The notes below the pieces were generated by a model. The model did no database searches and was not told where the DNA came from. It saw only the letters and a program-made list of their open reading frames with translations. From contig NC_068351.1 of assembly GCF_014633365.1 (NCBI RefSeq), forward strand, positions 16,746,907 to 16,810,906: a stretch of 64,000 nucleotides of DNA, read 5' to 3'. Shown in pieces: positions 21,215 to 33,324 of the stretch. The translations under genes and the position numbers were made by a program. Source of the stretch: Diospyros lotus. Taxonomy: Eukaryota > Streptophyta > Magnoliopsida > Ericales > Ebenaceae. Position 1 is the stretch's first letter; each line of letters starts with the position of its first letter.

Positions 21215-21443
21215 GGTTAGAAACGAAAATAAATATTTCCATCTCTAACTTGGAAATTGGGGCAAAAGTTAACTTGGTAAACTCTTATCGAGTTTATGGA
21301 TTTTATGATTTTAACTTGCGAGTTTGTTCGATTTTGCCATAAAATCTATACTACATGCGAGTTGACTCGTTTTATGCTTGATGACTCGTAAACTCGTAAA
21401 ATTGTACGAGTTGACTCGCGATTTTAACAACAATGGTGCCTAC

Positions 21444-21860
21444 AATTACAATAGATAATGCAAGTTTCAATGATGGAGCCCTTCAATACTTAAAAAGAAA
21501 GTTAATAATTGAAAAGGGGCTACCTTAGGTGGAGAGTGTTTACCTTTAAGATGTGCTCACATTCTTAATCTAATTGTTTATGGAGGACTAAAGGAGCTTC
21601 ATACCTCAATTGTTGGGATTCACAATGCTGTGAAGAAAGTTAAGTCCTCTACATAAAGATTGCAAAACTTTCAAAATAGTAGAAGTTGCCAACAAATGCT
21701 CTAGTTTGTTAGCATGTTCCCATTAGGTAGAACTTCACCTACTTGATGTTAGAGTCAACTATATTAAGTTTCAAAAAAGTTTTTGAAAGGTTGAAAGATG
21801 ATGATGATGATCACCTATCATATATATTTTTTACAAGATGTGAAGAGATGAGGACCATCT
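21444..21860 (+). pseudogene. hAT transposase fragment, 3' part (split)
   Basis: The reading resumes with ITIDNASFNDGALQYLKRKL, then after a frame change CAHILNLIVYGGLKELH and IVGIHNAVKKVKSS, matching the catalytic-domain region of plant hAT transposases. A stop follows at about 21656, and later words such as FERLKDDDDDHLSY are still recognisable near 21780-21830. It was one gene with 19700-19836 before the MULE-like element inserted. Confidence 0.82.
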
Positions 21861-21872
21861 AAACTACATGAT

Positions 21873-22003
21873 TGGGTAAATGCTTAATACATACGATCTT
21901 TCTCAACAATTAAAAATATGATGTTTAGTCCCTGATGTGCCAAACTCAAGATTATGTATGTCAATTATTAAAAAATATTATTTTAAATCCTTATTGTGAT
22001 GGA
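21873..22003. repeat. Left terminal repeat of a long-TIR transposon
   Basis: This stretch (cttaatacatacgatc onward) matches the reverse complement of 33325-33443 over about 120 bases. The two look like left and right ends of one DNA transposon that later took in more than 11 kb of nested insertions. Confidence 0.6.
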
Positions 22004-22010
22004 ATGTTAG

Positions 22011-22292
22011 TGTTGAGTTTGATTTTGAAGATGTTTTGATGATGAATTTTAACACAACTTTAATGAACATTTGAGAATGTTTTGAGTTTGTTTTGATGAC
22101 GAAAAGCTAAATGCAAAACCTTAATAAATCGAAATAGGATTAATCTTAATATGTTACTCTATGGTTTCAAAGATTAGCCTAAATGTCCATAACGCATGGT
22201 AACATGTGGATACTTGTGGTACTTAGAGTAAGTTTAGGATTAAGATGATATCCTAAATGCTCAAACATGTGTTAATCAAGTAACACATCAAG
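22011..22292 (+). mobile_element. 5' part of a SIRE-like Copia LTR, cut by a nested insertion
   Basis: It starts TGTTGAGTTTGATTTTGA and matches the start of the solo LTR at 9937-11983 (reverse complement), including tgttaatcaagtaacacat. The five bases before it are gttag. The LTR stops at 22292, and a plausible continuation is at 29366 and again at 32485-32614, after which attag follows, one mismatch from gttag. Confidence 0.65.
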
Positions 22293-24295
22293 TGTAACGA
22301 CCCGTTAGTGGATTTAGGAGTTATTAATATGTTATTTATGGGAATTAAAAATTTTACCCCTATTAAATTAAATGTGGGGAAATATTTTTCTTATGTGAAT
22401 AAATTATAAATGTTATTATCATATTTGATAAAAAGGGGAGAAATAAAGAAAATGAAGAAAGAAAATGAAAATGATTGAAAAGTCCAACTTAGTGAAATGG
22501 ATTGGGTTGTCCATTGGGCCAATGATTTGGGCTTGGGCCCATGCATTTATATGAGTGGAAGGAAATAAATGGAAAATAAATAAGAAAATGCAAAATGACC
22601 TCAAGGGGCATGAGGATATTTTTATGTGTTTATGAGGTAGGGGCAGATTTGGAATTTGGAAAAAGGGGTGGTTGGAGAAGGGACATGTAGCCCATCTCCC
22701 CCATTCTTTCTTGCTTCTTTAATAAATTTTTCCATCTCTCCTCTCCAATTCTCTTGCTCTCCCTCTCGTGAACTTCTTCTTCTTTCTCTTCATTTCTTTC
22801 TTTCTTATTTTCTCCATTTTCTACTCTTGGGTGAAGCTTTAAGAGGAAAGATTTTCAGATTTTGGGGAGGGGCAAGCTTCTTCTTTTGTTCAAGCATCTT
22901 CAAGGCAAGTTCTTCTTGCACTCTTATTTTATTTTGTGCACGCTTTCCTTATTTTCTATGGTGATGTCGAAAAATTTCATGGTTCATGTTTCTCTCATCG
23001 ATAAAAATGATTTTTGGTATCGGTTATATATTTTCTTCAAACCGTATGTTATGTCAAAACTTTTGTTAGGTCTTGGTGTTAGTCTCGTTAGGCTTGTTCA
23101 CCCCATTTTTCATTCAAGGAATGACTTTAGTGGGTTAGGAAGCTAGTGGTGATTGTTTTGAGGTGCTTTGGGTTCATTTCGTGTGTTCTGTGTGCGTTGA
23201 GTCGACTATTTTTGGGGCTTAGTCGACTCAACATAAGCCTGTTTTTCTCAAATTTTTGGTGCTAGCCTCGGCCCAGTCGACTAATGGGGGTTGATTAGTC
23301 AACTAATCATTAGTCGACTATTTCTTCCCTAAAATTCGACAATTCATTTTTTTCAACACTACGCATGTTGCGCTATTTTGACCATAACTTTTGATGTAGA
23401 ACTTAGAATTGCGATTCATTTGAATCATCATAAACTAGAATTTAAGGGATTTGATTTGATATATAATATCCTATACTTTGATTATAATTTGAGTTGTTCA
23501 AGGTTTTCCTCAATCCAAATTAAGCATGATTGTTGATCTAAGTTGCTATTAATTACTTCCTCTAGCATCACTCAACCCTCCAAAATGTTAGGATGTGATT
23601 GAAGATATGCATATGTGCATGCATTGGCTCATGAGTGAATATGATATTGAAATGTTTAAATGTGCATGATGTTTACACTTTTATAATGGAGCATATGTGT
23701 TATATTTATGTGAGATCTCATGAACATTAAATGGTATTACTATTTGTGCACCTATTATTTTGCGCGACGGCTATGTACTGCGGGGTGAGAAAAGGATATC
23801 CTAAAGAACACCTAATGCGGGTGAGATGGCCATAAACCCGGTAGGCGATGCTCAAGCCAATGAGTGACAACTTGATTATATATATATATATGTGTGTGTA
23901 TGTGTGTGTGTGTGCATTCATGCATGTGAATAAAGGGCTTTGAGAGCCAATGCGACCCATGTATATGGAAGGCTATGTGAGCCAAATGCAATGTATAGAG
24001 ATCTAAGTATTCATGAGAAATGAATGATGAATAAAATGCATAATGGCAATGGCATGTGAATGATTTTAATGATGGGAACTAATGGGAAATGTTACTCGTA
24101 CTTGGGAAGTTGGGTCTATTCCACTTTGATTTATCCATGCCTTAACCCTATTGCTCCATTTGTTGTAATATATGCTTGCTTATGGAATGATATTATTAAT
24201 GAGAATTGAAGAATGGGTTTAAACTGTATTGGGGAGTCAGGTGTCCTCTATTTTGTTATCCATCCCTTCATTCTTGTTTTCGTTGTTATTGTTAG
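22293..24295 (+). mobile_element. Truncated LTR-like block related to 42398-45332
   Basis: It starts TGTAACGACCCGTTAGTGG, close to TGTAACGACTTGTTAGTGG at 42398. Both continue with ggagttatt, a CT-rich leader, the phrase caaggcaagttcttcttgca, and TCGA-core motifs (gtcgactaa, 23200-23330). The far end is missing because a Copia LTR begins at 24296. A (TA)n(TG)n run lies at 23877-23913. No coding sequence is supported. Confidence 0.6.
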
Positions 24296-25539
24296 TGTTA
24301 ATGCCCTAATGCTAGATTTAGATAGCATTTGGCATTTATATTTATGGGACTAATGATGTAATACTTGTAATATATAATAAAATATATTTTCATATTTAAG
24401 GTCATATCTTCATTCATAGCTCTCCAATCATTAATATGAATGAGTCCCTAGATTTTCTGTTAAAGGTCTTATTCTTAGGTGTTAAGAATACGTGACAATT
24501 GACCTTCGTAATAAGGATGTCTTAATGGTTATTCGCAGTCCTTAGACTTCTTAGATGAGTACTATGATTAGTCGAGTACGGACTGACACATGAGATACTA
24601 CCTTTGATTAGTATGAGATACTAATGATAAAAAATGATGAGTCGCATGCCATAATCCATGAGATGGATATAGTATATATGTGGGTAGGTGTTAGTGGAAC
24701 GCTTATTGAATGTGACGCACGTGATAGATCACATGGCTCGGAGGATCTATGATCTATCACAGGCTTTGATCGTGTTACTGGTCCTTAGACTAGAAGCAAC
24801 ACAGTTGTCTTGTATGTCGGTGTCAGGAATTTTCCATTGCTAAATACCATTCAGTTACCGGGTGGGAGATGCACTGTGTGGTTCCTGTGTAGTGGCGTAT
24901 GGAGATAGGTGATTGCTAATGGGATCATTCGACCTTCGGCGTGAAGTGAACATCCTATGCGATCAGTGGTAGTTATGGTTGTATAAATCCCTAGCCAGGG
25001 TACACATGATTGAAAAAATGTTTCTAATGTCGGACGGTGTTTCGATGTGTCATCTCAATCATACCACATTAGATCTTGGCATAGCTATCGAGTTAGTGAG
25101 TTTGATCAATCCATGACTCTCACTCGATCGGGTTGTTAATCGATAGAAGGATTATAGTACACGAGAATCGGAAGCCCAAATAGGTTTTTAAGAAGTATGA
25201 CTTCATTACTAGTATGATCACCCTAACATAATGCTAGTTGTCACTCAAAGTCTTTCGAGTTACATCGGGAAAATTGAGAGATTCTCATTGTAGACCAAAG
25301 TGTTTGGTTGGTGTCAAAGGGTTTAACGTGTCTCGATTGCTACTTAGTGGTGAACCAAGAAGGTCACATGCATATCCAAGTGTAGTGGTTAATTAAGTGA
25401 TGAAAGTTATAATCTTCATTAAGGGTTAATGATTTTTATCGAGATATTAATAATGAGAATGGTTCTCATTGGATAATTAATTCTTATATAATATTTTATG
25501 TATAATAGTTATACATATATTATATTATATTGAGAGAAT

Positions 25540-25905
25540 TAATTTAAATTCAATATATGGAAATTAAAAGAGAATTTTCATTATCTATATAATATATATG
25601 ATATATTATTGAAAAGAAATATGCACTTCTATTTTATATAATATATAGTATATTTTATTAAAATGGAAAGAGCACTTAAAATAATATATATGATATATTA
25701 TTTAAAAGAAAAATGCACTTCCATTTTTTATAATATATAATATATGATATATTTTATTAAAAATGGAAAGAGCTCTTCAATTTATATATGATATATTATT
25801 GGAATGGAATGAGCACTTCAAATAATATATATGATATATTATATTGAAAAGAAAAATGCACTTTCATTTATATATAATATATGTGATATATTATATTGAA
25901 AATAA
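25540..25905. repeat. AT-rich tandem units in the Copia LTR
   Basis: Three to four imperfect copies, about 90-110 bases each, of a unit that contains atatatgatatatta, gaaaagaaa, atgcacttc and attttattaaaatggaaagag. They lie upstream of the TATA box. Confidence 0.7.
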
Positions 25906-25920
25906 TATGGCCATCTCCTC

Positions 25921-25929
25921 TTATAAATA
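25921..25929 (+). promoter_or_regulatory. TATA box of the Copia LTR
   Basis: ttataaata lies between the AT-rich upstream repeats and a leader beginning about 30 bases further on, consistent with a U3/R border. Confidence 0.55.
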
Positions 25930-26479
25930 GGTGATCATGGAGAGAAATGAGAGTATGAGAAATCATTTGGCCATAAGCTCTTATGCTTCTCATTCTTGTT
26001 GGAATTCTCTTAGCCATTACTCCAATTTTTTCTCTTGATTCCATTGTTACTAGTGTAGCAAGTCCAATCTAATAGAAAGTCTATTAGCTTTTGAAATCTA
26101 TTTATCTTTCATCTCCTACACTTAGCTTGGCTAGTACATAAGCTAAGTTGTAGGATTCATTCCCTACTTGGAGCATGGACTAACTAGGCCCCTCGTGTTT
26201 TCGAGGGACGGTTTGGTCTAACCGGTTAACTGTTTGGAAGCTGTTGGTGTGCAACCGTTGCTATCTTGAAGAAGATTCTAACCTCTACACCGGACTACAA
26301 ACCATCATAAGGTATATATGGCATGGTTTAATTTTGTATTGCATATGGTCATGGGAAACCAAGTCTTACAAGGTGGTCTTGAACTTATTTTCGCTGCGTT
26401 CTTATTTATGTTTTTGAAAAAGTTTTAAAAACAATAAAACCCTTGCATTGATACACCAGGAGTTGGGGTTTCCCTTCAG

Positions 26480-26492
26480 TGGTATCAGAGCC
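26480..26492 (+). other. Primer binding site (Met-tRNA) of the Copia element
   Basis: tggtatcagagcc follows the LTR end by one base, a full match to the usual plant Met-tRNA primer site. Confidence 0.85.
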
Positions 26493-27548
26493 TCGGCTTG
26501 GTTTCAATGACTTATGCTTGATGCATATTTCATTAGCATGAAATTTATTTAATATGCCAAATTATTCAATGAGATTGAATAGATGAGTGATCATGGACTT
26601 AGTATAATTTGATTGTATGGATGAATGGATGAATGTTACAGGTATTTGAGAAATGGTCTGTAATAATTATTTTTCATTCCATTTGGGATTGTAATGAGAC
26701 ATAAGTCTCCTTGTTATTTTTATTTTGTCTTAAAAAAATGTATATTATGTTTCTCTATGTAAAATGAAGATGAAGACATCAAGAGTTGATGATTCCAAGG
26801 AGCAAGAAGGTCGAGATAAATGTTTTGTGCTCATGAGATGAGCATTGGTTATTTTTCTCAATATATGCTAATTAATTAAATCCAGAGACTCAGATTTAAT
26901 CAATATGCATAAGTCCATGATCATCCTATTTTGTATGTATGCATGTTTTTATTATGTATGAGATGCATAATTGAAAATTTTAATGCATGTGCAAAGTGAA
27001 ACCTCCAAAAATAAATTTAGATTTATTTTGAATGTATGAGTTGGTTATGTATGAGATACATAATTGGAAAACTTAAATGCATGTACAAAGTGAGACCTTT
27101 AAAAATCAAAGCCCAAAATCTTCCCAAATTGTGCAAACTTATATTAGATACGGTAAATAAGATTTATCATGACCCTCCACCATCATAAGAATTCGTCACT
27201 CGATTGGGTGTGCCTAACATACCACTAAGGTGTTGAGGGTGCATTCCATGAGAGTTGATTGAATATCCTATCTAAGCATAAGATGTTGTTGGTTACCCCA
27301 CACGGATATGGCCAACATACCACCAAAGTGTTGAGGCTGTAGACGTTTCAAGTGGATCGCTGACTGAGGTGGTGGGTCTAGTCTATATATGTCATTCTCC
27401 AATATACCACAAAAGTGTTGAGGAATATATGGCATATGGGTCAGTGGATCGAACCTCGCATGAGATGTGATAGATAAGAGTTGTCTAATCAAATATGTGG
27501 GTACCCCAATATACCACCAAAGTGTTGAGGGGTATTCATGTAGGAGAG
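26493..27548 (+). mobile_element. Decayed internal region of the Copia element
   Basis: No Gag or Pol domain could be read. A 20-base motif close to ataccaccaaagtgttgagg occurs four times, near 27216, 27312, 27400 and 27506, each followed by a different spacer of about 90-105 bases. The block ends where another LTR-like sequence begins. Confidence 0.5.
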
Positions 27549-29243
27549 TGATGTTCTACCCTTGTGTTTAGTTTCGATGATGAAAAATAATACATTGTTT
27601 TATTCCTAAGTCATGAGTCAAGTCTATGGTTTTCAACAAAAATCAATTTCAAGTGCTTTGTTAAAATGAAAACCAAAATGATTTATGATTTTCCATATTA
27701 GTTGGAGATTTGCAAAGTCAAGTATTTAGTCTTAAAAGAATATCCTAAAATGATTTTCCAATTAGTTTTGAAGTCGTTGGTCAACATAAAGCTAAAATTG
27801 TTCTAAGGAAAAACACCATCTAGAGCATAAATGTGTTTGATGAAAAACCAATCTTAAATATGAAAAATCATTTATGTTTATCTCATCTTTCAAAACAAGC
27901 TTTTCATATTTTGAAACATGCATGAAAGGTTTTGGTTCGAAATTCAAATGTCTAAAAAATTCTTTAGTTCATGCATCATGTTTCGAAACTCCTTTTGGTA
28001 AGGTTTCAGTATTTTTCTAAGTCTGGAAGACTAGCACCTTATAAGGAGACATATAAGAAAATATATTTTTTTTAGAAAACTAACTCCCGGTATTTTGATA
28101 ATCTTCTATCCATTAGTGCTAAAATGATTTTTAATGAATTTTTCAAGAAATAGAAAGTGTATATCTTGGAGGTGGTAAAATCGCAAAATCCTAAGTTTGT
28201 ACTAAAACCCAAATTCTACTTTCTTATTCTTATGGATTTTAATTTTTTAGATATTTTTATTGAATCCAAATGGGGGGTACTTTCTTATTTAAATTTATGT
28301 ATTAAAGTAAATAGAAGGTAAAATATAAATAAAACAAAATGAGGACATGTAAATAAGTTGTAGTGTATGCTATCCTGAAAGATGGCTGTCAACAAATACC
28401 TCATCATCTGTCGACTGGCCCTTTATTTTTTGTGAATCTGTCAACCGATGCTCTAGCATCTGTCGATCGGATTTTAAATATTTTCTAATCTGTCGATCGA
28501 TGCCTTGCATCTGTTGACCGTTTGTGTCGCAGAAACCCCCAATAGCTAGTTTTTCCACTCACCCAAAGTGCTCTTTCCACTACCAACAACAAGATTCGTG
28601 AATGGGCTCTCAAGGGACTATAAATACAAGTCAAATGGGTGATTCAAACCAGCCAAGAGGATTGATTTCAAGCTTACAAGTGTTCATTCTTTCAAGAGCT
28701 TCATTGTTTCAATTGTGATTCATTTTTCTCTCTAAAAGCTCTGATTATCATTTGTATTATCTTGTTCAAGCCTTGTATTTATATTGAGAGATCTTGTAAC
28801 TAAGAGTGTTTACTCTTAAATCCTCTCTTTTGCATTATTCTTGATTTTCCTAGCAAGAGTGCTAGAGGACTTTCTTATTGAAGCAAAGGGTTGTATTTCC
28901 TAGCAAGATAGCTAGAGGGCTTGCTTGTTTAAGCAAGAGGTTGTAATTTCCTAACTTGTTGATAGAGGGCCTATTCGGAGAGATAAGAGGTTTTAGTAGA
29001 TTGATTGAAAAATCCTTAGTGAGGAGCTAAGGTAGTGGATTAGGCTTGGTTTAAGCCGAACCACTATATATCATTGTGTCTCTTATTTGCTTGTGCTATT
29101 TGTTTCATTTATTGTTCCAAGCATTTCATTAATTCTCACTTTCACTAAAATCTCATTTTTCATCAAAAGGATTTTCAAGTTCAATCAATTTTTTAAAACA
29201 ACCCAATTCACCCCCTTCTTGGTGTTGGTGCTATTGCTATTCA
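27549..29243 (+). mobile_element. LTR-like block of a second Copia-type family
   Basis: It runs from about TGATGTTCTACCC to TTGCTATTCA. The last 40 bases contain caattcacccccttcttggt, the phrase common near the 3' end of plant Copia LTRs. Repeated ctgtcgatcgatg-like words lie at 28375-28535. A transcript-like leader (ggactataaataca at about 28615, then ttcaag-rich sequence) fits a U3/R region. No target duplication was found, so the ends are approximate. Confidence 0.5.
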
Positions 29244-29365
29244 AACCTAATAAAGAGAACTCGATCACCCGCCACGAGTCCCTTTTGGGATTTGTGTTTA
29301 CCACAAAAAATTGTCGCTAGGGGCGATTACTGAAAAGCGCCTCTAAATGTCATTTTTTTGTAGTG
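29244..29365 (-). mobile_element. CACTA (En/Spm-like) transposon end
   Basis: Read on the minus strand, the sequence starts CACTACAAAAAAATGAC at 29365 and continues with GGCGC and GGGGCGATT words (ggcgctttt, cgcccctagcgac). This is the usual form of CACTA terminal and subterminal repeats in plants. Only one end is present. Confidence 0.65.
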
Positions 29366-30768
29366 ATTACTCGAGTATTTGATGGAATAGCATTAATCGA
29401 GTAACTAAAATGTTATTCGAAAAGTGATATATTAGCTGAGTAATTATATTTTTTAATCGAGTAATCAATCTAGAATAAAATGACAAGTCTTTATACTTAT
29501 ATTATTAATCGATTAAGTCAAACTTGTACTCGAGTAAAGATATATCTTAGTCAAGTAACAAAAAAATTTACTCAAGTAATAATTCATGAACAAAATGTCA
29601 AGTTTCTGTACTTGAGCATCTACGACTAAGAAGGTATTATTAATCATATAATTTCATACTTAGTCGAGTAACTAAGTGTCTTAGTTAAGTAAAAATTATC
29701 AAATAAAGTGAAAGCCTTTGCACTTAAATTATTAATCAACTAAGATTAATTTATACTTGAGTAATATCATATTTTAATCGAGTATTAAAATTATTTAATC
29801 GAGTAACAATTTCAAACTTACAGGTGATTAAAATGTTAATCGACTAAAATATGATTTTAATCGAGTATCATCATCTTGTAGTTGAGTAACATATATTTTA
29901 GTCGAGTAATGACTAATGTAGTTGACAAGCTTAATCGAGTAACATTATTCAATAGTTGAGTAACTGTGTGTCTCATTCGAGAAATACCAATTTTACTTGA
30001 CTAATGTTGTGCTGAAATTAAAAAATATAGCCATTAAAAATAGTTCTAAATGCGTATAGTTTTGATTTTAGACAAATCAAATCTTCATTAAATGTTATAT
30101 GAACAATCTTACATGCAAGTTAACAATGTTTGAACTTCAATGACATTCTAACTGTTGGAATGCAAAGAAATAGAATTATCTTGCAAGTCACAGTATCAAA
30201 GTTATTATCCTCTACACAACTCAAAAAGTGCATTGAAAAAGTCAAGACTATAAATATTCATAGCATACACAAGGTTGAGGTTAGGAAGCTTGATAATAGA
30301 ATTCTCTTGAGGAGAATACAAAAGAAGAAAAAGAAAAAGAGTTGAGTTGAAAAACAACTTCTATTGTTTACTTGTCTTCAAGTCCTCAAATTCTTGATAT
30401 CGAGATAGTGAAGTGCTTTCACTTTCTATCTTTTATACCCTATGTGTGCATTCTTTTAAGTCCCTTTTGATTTTTCTATTCATATTCTTTAGAGGGTTGT
30501 TCATTATGTGAGCCTTTGCTGAACAATTATTTGAGAGTTGTTATCTCTGTAAGCTTTTGTTCAAATATTTTTCTCTCTCTAATTTGTTGTAAGGGTTAGT
30601 GCTTTATTCTTGTAAAGGTTGTAGCTAAGCCTTGAAAAATCTACTAAAGGTTATAGTTGAATATGTTAAAAGCTATTGTAAAGTTTATCGTTGAACCTTT
30701 GAAAAACTACCCTAGTGGATTTGAGAAAATCCTTGGTTAGAAGACAAGGTAGTAGAGTAAGTTAGATT
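29366..30768 (+). mobile_element. Middle part of the split SIRE-like LTR
   Basis: It matches the right-arm LTR copy (14090-15850) in the same orientation: the TCGA-core motif field, then tgttgtgctgaaattaaaaaatat, then agtgaagtgctttcactttctatctt and the repeated aaggtt...gcc phrases. It breaks at about 30768, where foreign sequence begins. Confidence 0.7.
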
Positions 30769-31545
30769 GTGCCTGTCAACGTGCGAATTTGGTCGACCGT
30801 GATTCGTTTGCCCGCTCTGAGAAATGGACACGAAAGGGGAGAAGAGAAGACACACTAGGGAAATCTTTGTTGTTCAGTCGACGTTCCGACAATCGGTACC
30901 TGCAAGCACTCCGATGCTCAAGTAAGTAAGAGAGTAAGGAGCAACAGTATATCAGTAGGCTAGCAAGGAAAGCATACCTTGGCTTTGAAGAGAGCCTGCT
31001 CATATAAGAGGAGATGTCCTCTCCGTTTGCATCATGCTTTTGCAAGTGATGGGACTGAATATCGGCGTCGATGAAGGTTCTCAGGTGATAACATGGTGTT
31101 GACGGGACCCTCATTAATGTGGATGTAGGCAGACATGTAGATACCCAGTAGAGGCTGCAATGATGTTGTTGTAGGCTGGTATAAGGCCAGGATGGGACAA
31201 GAATGGGCCAAGAGAAAGGGGCCATATTGGGCCTGGATGGTCCAACTAGAATGATGCCTAGTCCACAATTGTTCTTTGGTTATTTTGTGGCCCTCCTGCA
31301 TATGCGAGCTGAATGGTCAGCTTACGAGCTGATTGCGTCGCTGGGAGCTCGCTCGATTCTACGGTCCGCGAGCTTAATGCGTTGCTAGGAGCTCGCATGA
31401 TTCCGCGGTCTAAGCTTAGAGTAAGCGATGTGCGACCTGGCTCTGACGACCTTGGCCTTGGGCCTATGTGGGTTTCAAGAGATTGGGCTGGCTTGCTGGA
31501 TCGAGTCCAGCTCACTTCATGCGAGCAGAAAATACATATAATAGT
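30769..31545. mobile_element. Unclassified insertion within the SIRE-like LTR
   Basis: GC-richer than its surroundings. Parts (gcaagcactccgatgctcaag, 30905) resemble 34665-34690 (gcaaacactccaatgctta), so it is probably a member of a repeat family that also occurs at 34557-35002. Overlapping open frames on both strands (30776-31515) show no recognisable domain. Confidence 0.35.
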
Positions 31546-31639
31546 GTCGAACCACTATAAATCATTTGTGCACTTTCTAGCATTGATTTTGAAGTCATAA
31601 AAGTCTTAGCAATTTCAATATATATTCATAGCTGTTGTA

Positions 31640-32484
31640 TCGTGAGAAAATGGGCCCCACCTAAAAAATGTTTCTAGGCGCAAAAGGGAAACTTTCGGTC
31701 ACCAAAAGCTTCCGGGCATAATGGACCTTTGGGGCAAAGAGTTTCTGGGCTAGAGATGTTTCTGGGCATCCATTGTGTTTTTTGTCACCAAAAGCTTTCG
31801 GGCGAGAGATGTTTTCTAGCATCCATCATGTTTTTGAGAACCGAAAGCTTTGAGGCATGAAAAATAACTTTCAGTGCATAATGGACTTTTTGAGCACCAA
31901 GAGTTTCCAGGCATAAAAGAAGCTTCCGGGTATAATAAACTTTTCGGGCAAGAGATGTTTATGGGCATAGGTTTTCGGGCGCCCAATAAGTTTTCGGGCA
32001 AAGCATGTTTCCGGGAAACACGTATCTTAAACCCCCAAATGATCGACATGTGTCTTCTCACAATCCTCGAGAATTGAGCCCTATAAATATCCAACTACAG
32101 GACCAAGGAAGGGATCTTCTTTTCCACATTTGGTAACTTCTAAACACTTAATCAATTTCCATTGTATGAACAATCTTTTTCGGGGCACTGACTTGATCGT
32201 TGGAGGGTCCTCACGGGTGACACCCCCGCGGACCTTCTAACCTGTTTTATGGTTTTTGGCAGTATCGCTTCAAGGTATACCTTCAGGGCACACTTTCAGG
32301 GCATGCCTTTGGGGCATACTTTCAAGGCATACCTTTAGGGCATACTTTCAATGCACACTTTCAGGACATACCTTCAAGGCACTGACATTGCCTCGAGACA
32401 CTGATACTACTTCCAAACAATTCCTTATCACCCTGGATTCTTCCCACTTCACAAAATTTCTATTGTTGTATTTTGGGCAACAAC
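31640..32484. repeat. Repeat block with TTTCGGGCA words and a 13-bp minisatellite
   Basis: From 31660 to 32010 a word close to TTTCGGGCA or TTTCTGGGCA recurs about every 20 bases, around fifteen times, with irregular spacing. From 32150 there is a gypsy-LTR-like stretch (cttgatcgttggagggtcc). From 32270 to 32381 about eight units of 12-14 bases (tttcagggcatac type) stand in tandem. No gene is seen. Confidence 0.6.
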
Positions 32485-32614
32485 AATAGTATTGTTTTCA
32501 AAGGCATAAAGAAGTTTAAAACAATGTTTTTATAAAACTTATATCAAACCCAAAAAGTCTTGAATTACCCAATTCACCCATTTTATTGGGTGTACACTCC
32601 TGTAATTCTTTTCA
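32485..32614 (+). mobile_element. 3' end of the split SIRE-like LTR
   Basis: It contains cttatatcaaacccaaaaag, aattacccaattcaccca and gtgtacactcctgtaattct, and ends CA at 32614. It is the counterpart of 15980-16066. It is followed by attag, nearly the gttag that precedes the LTR start at 22011. Confidence 0.7.
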
Positions 32615-32694
32615 ATTAGCATATCTATGAACATGCCCATTTTTGCAAGTAATATGCCACTTAGATGATTAATCAGTAGTATTTGAATATGCTG

Positions 32695-33245
32695 ACTGGT
32701 TTGTTACATTCGCTCAACAATTTAAAAATATGGTGTTGGTCTATAATGTGCAAAATGCTAAGATTTAATATCTCAACTATTAAAAATTATTATTTTAAAT
32801 CTTTATCTTAACTGAGAGTAAATGAAGCTATTATCTACGCCACGTAGTAGGACATACACGAAAAAAAGAGAAAGTGCTATGTCATATAAAAATCACGTTA
32901 GTGAGACACATTAGATTAAAATTTACCTAAATGAGGAAATGACCAAATTACCCATAGCTTAGAAAAAACTTTAAATCCCAAACACCTAAATCTCTGAATC
33001 ACTAACTCAAAAAATGCTATCTTCTTCTATTCTTAGTCACAAAATATGACAAAATTAATCTCCATCCTTTATCTTTATTGAACTTGGTTCCATTGCTCTT
33101 TACTCTTGTTTATATCCTCTTTTGTGTTTCAGGATAAGGATTTAGAACAACAATTTCTAATAATTGAGATACAGAATTTTAACATTTTACACATCAAGGA
33201 CCAAACGTTATATTTTTTAATTGTTGAGGGAACACAACAAACTAG
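32695..33245. mobile_element. MITE with ~110-bp terminal inverted repeats
   Basis: The left 120 bases (tggtttgttacattcgctcaac onward) match the reverse complement of the right 120 bases (ending gggaacacaacaaacta) with scattered differences. The same terminal sequence family occurs at 21873-22003 and 33325-33443, so this copy may sit inside another member of its own family. No protein is encoded. Confidence 0.6.
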
Positions 33246-33324
33246 TTAACCTATTCCAATATTGCCAATCAGTCCTCTACGTGGCGTGTCACTTACAAAA
33301 ATATGCATTTTCATACAATTGCTA

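Larger units (their letters stand above)
19837..21434. mobile_element. MULE-like transposon inserted in the hAT transposase
   Basis: It is flanked by a perfect 9-bp direct repeat ggtgcctac (19828-19836 and 21435-21443). Both ends carry related terminal sequence: the left has GATTGTTAAAATCGAGA, and the right, in reverse complement, GTTGTTAAAATCGCGA. Nine-base target duplications are typical of the Mutator superfamily. Inside are a coding relic on the minus strand (20262-20570), two copies of a ~137-bp CA-rich repeat, and a sequence on the minus strand near 20990-21170 that looks like a 5'-UTR exon followed by a possible donor site (CAAAG/GTATG). No transposase is visible. A small relative with the same ends is at 41872-42025. 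Confidence 0.75.
24296..26478 (+). mobile_element. 5' LTR of a Ty1/copia-type element, 2183 bp
   Basis: It starts TGTTAATGCCC and ends TTCCCTTCA, directly before a Met-tRNA primer site. A TATA box (ttataaata, 25921-25929) is followed by a short leader. The U3 part has a stretch of repeated AT-rich units (25540-25905). The second LTR was not found in the window, so the element is cut on its 3' side. The LTR start is the best TG candidate but is not confirmed by a target duplication. Confidence 0.75.

Noticed and set aside
27210..27530. Repeat-spacer pattern resembling a CRISPR array
   Set aside because: Only four degenerate copies with spacers of about 70-85 bases lie in a retrotransposon internal region; no cas-like gene exists.
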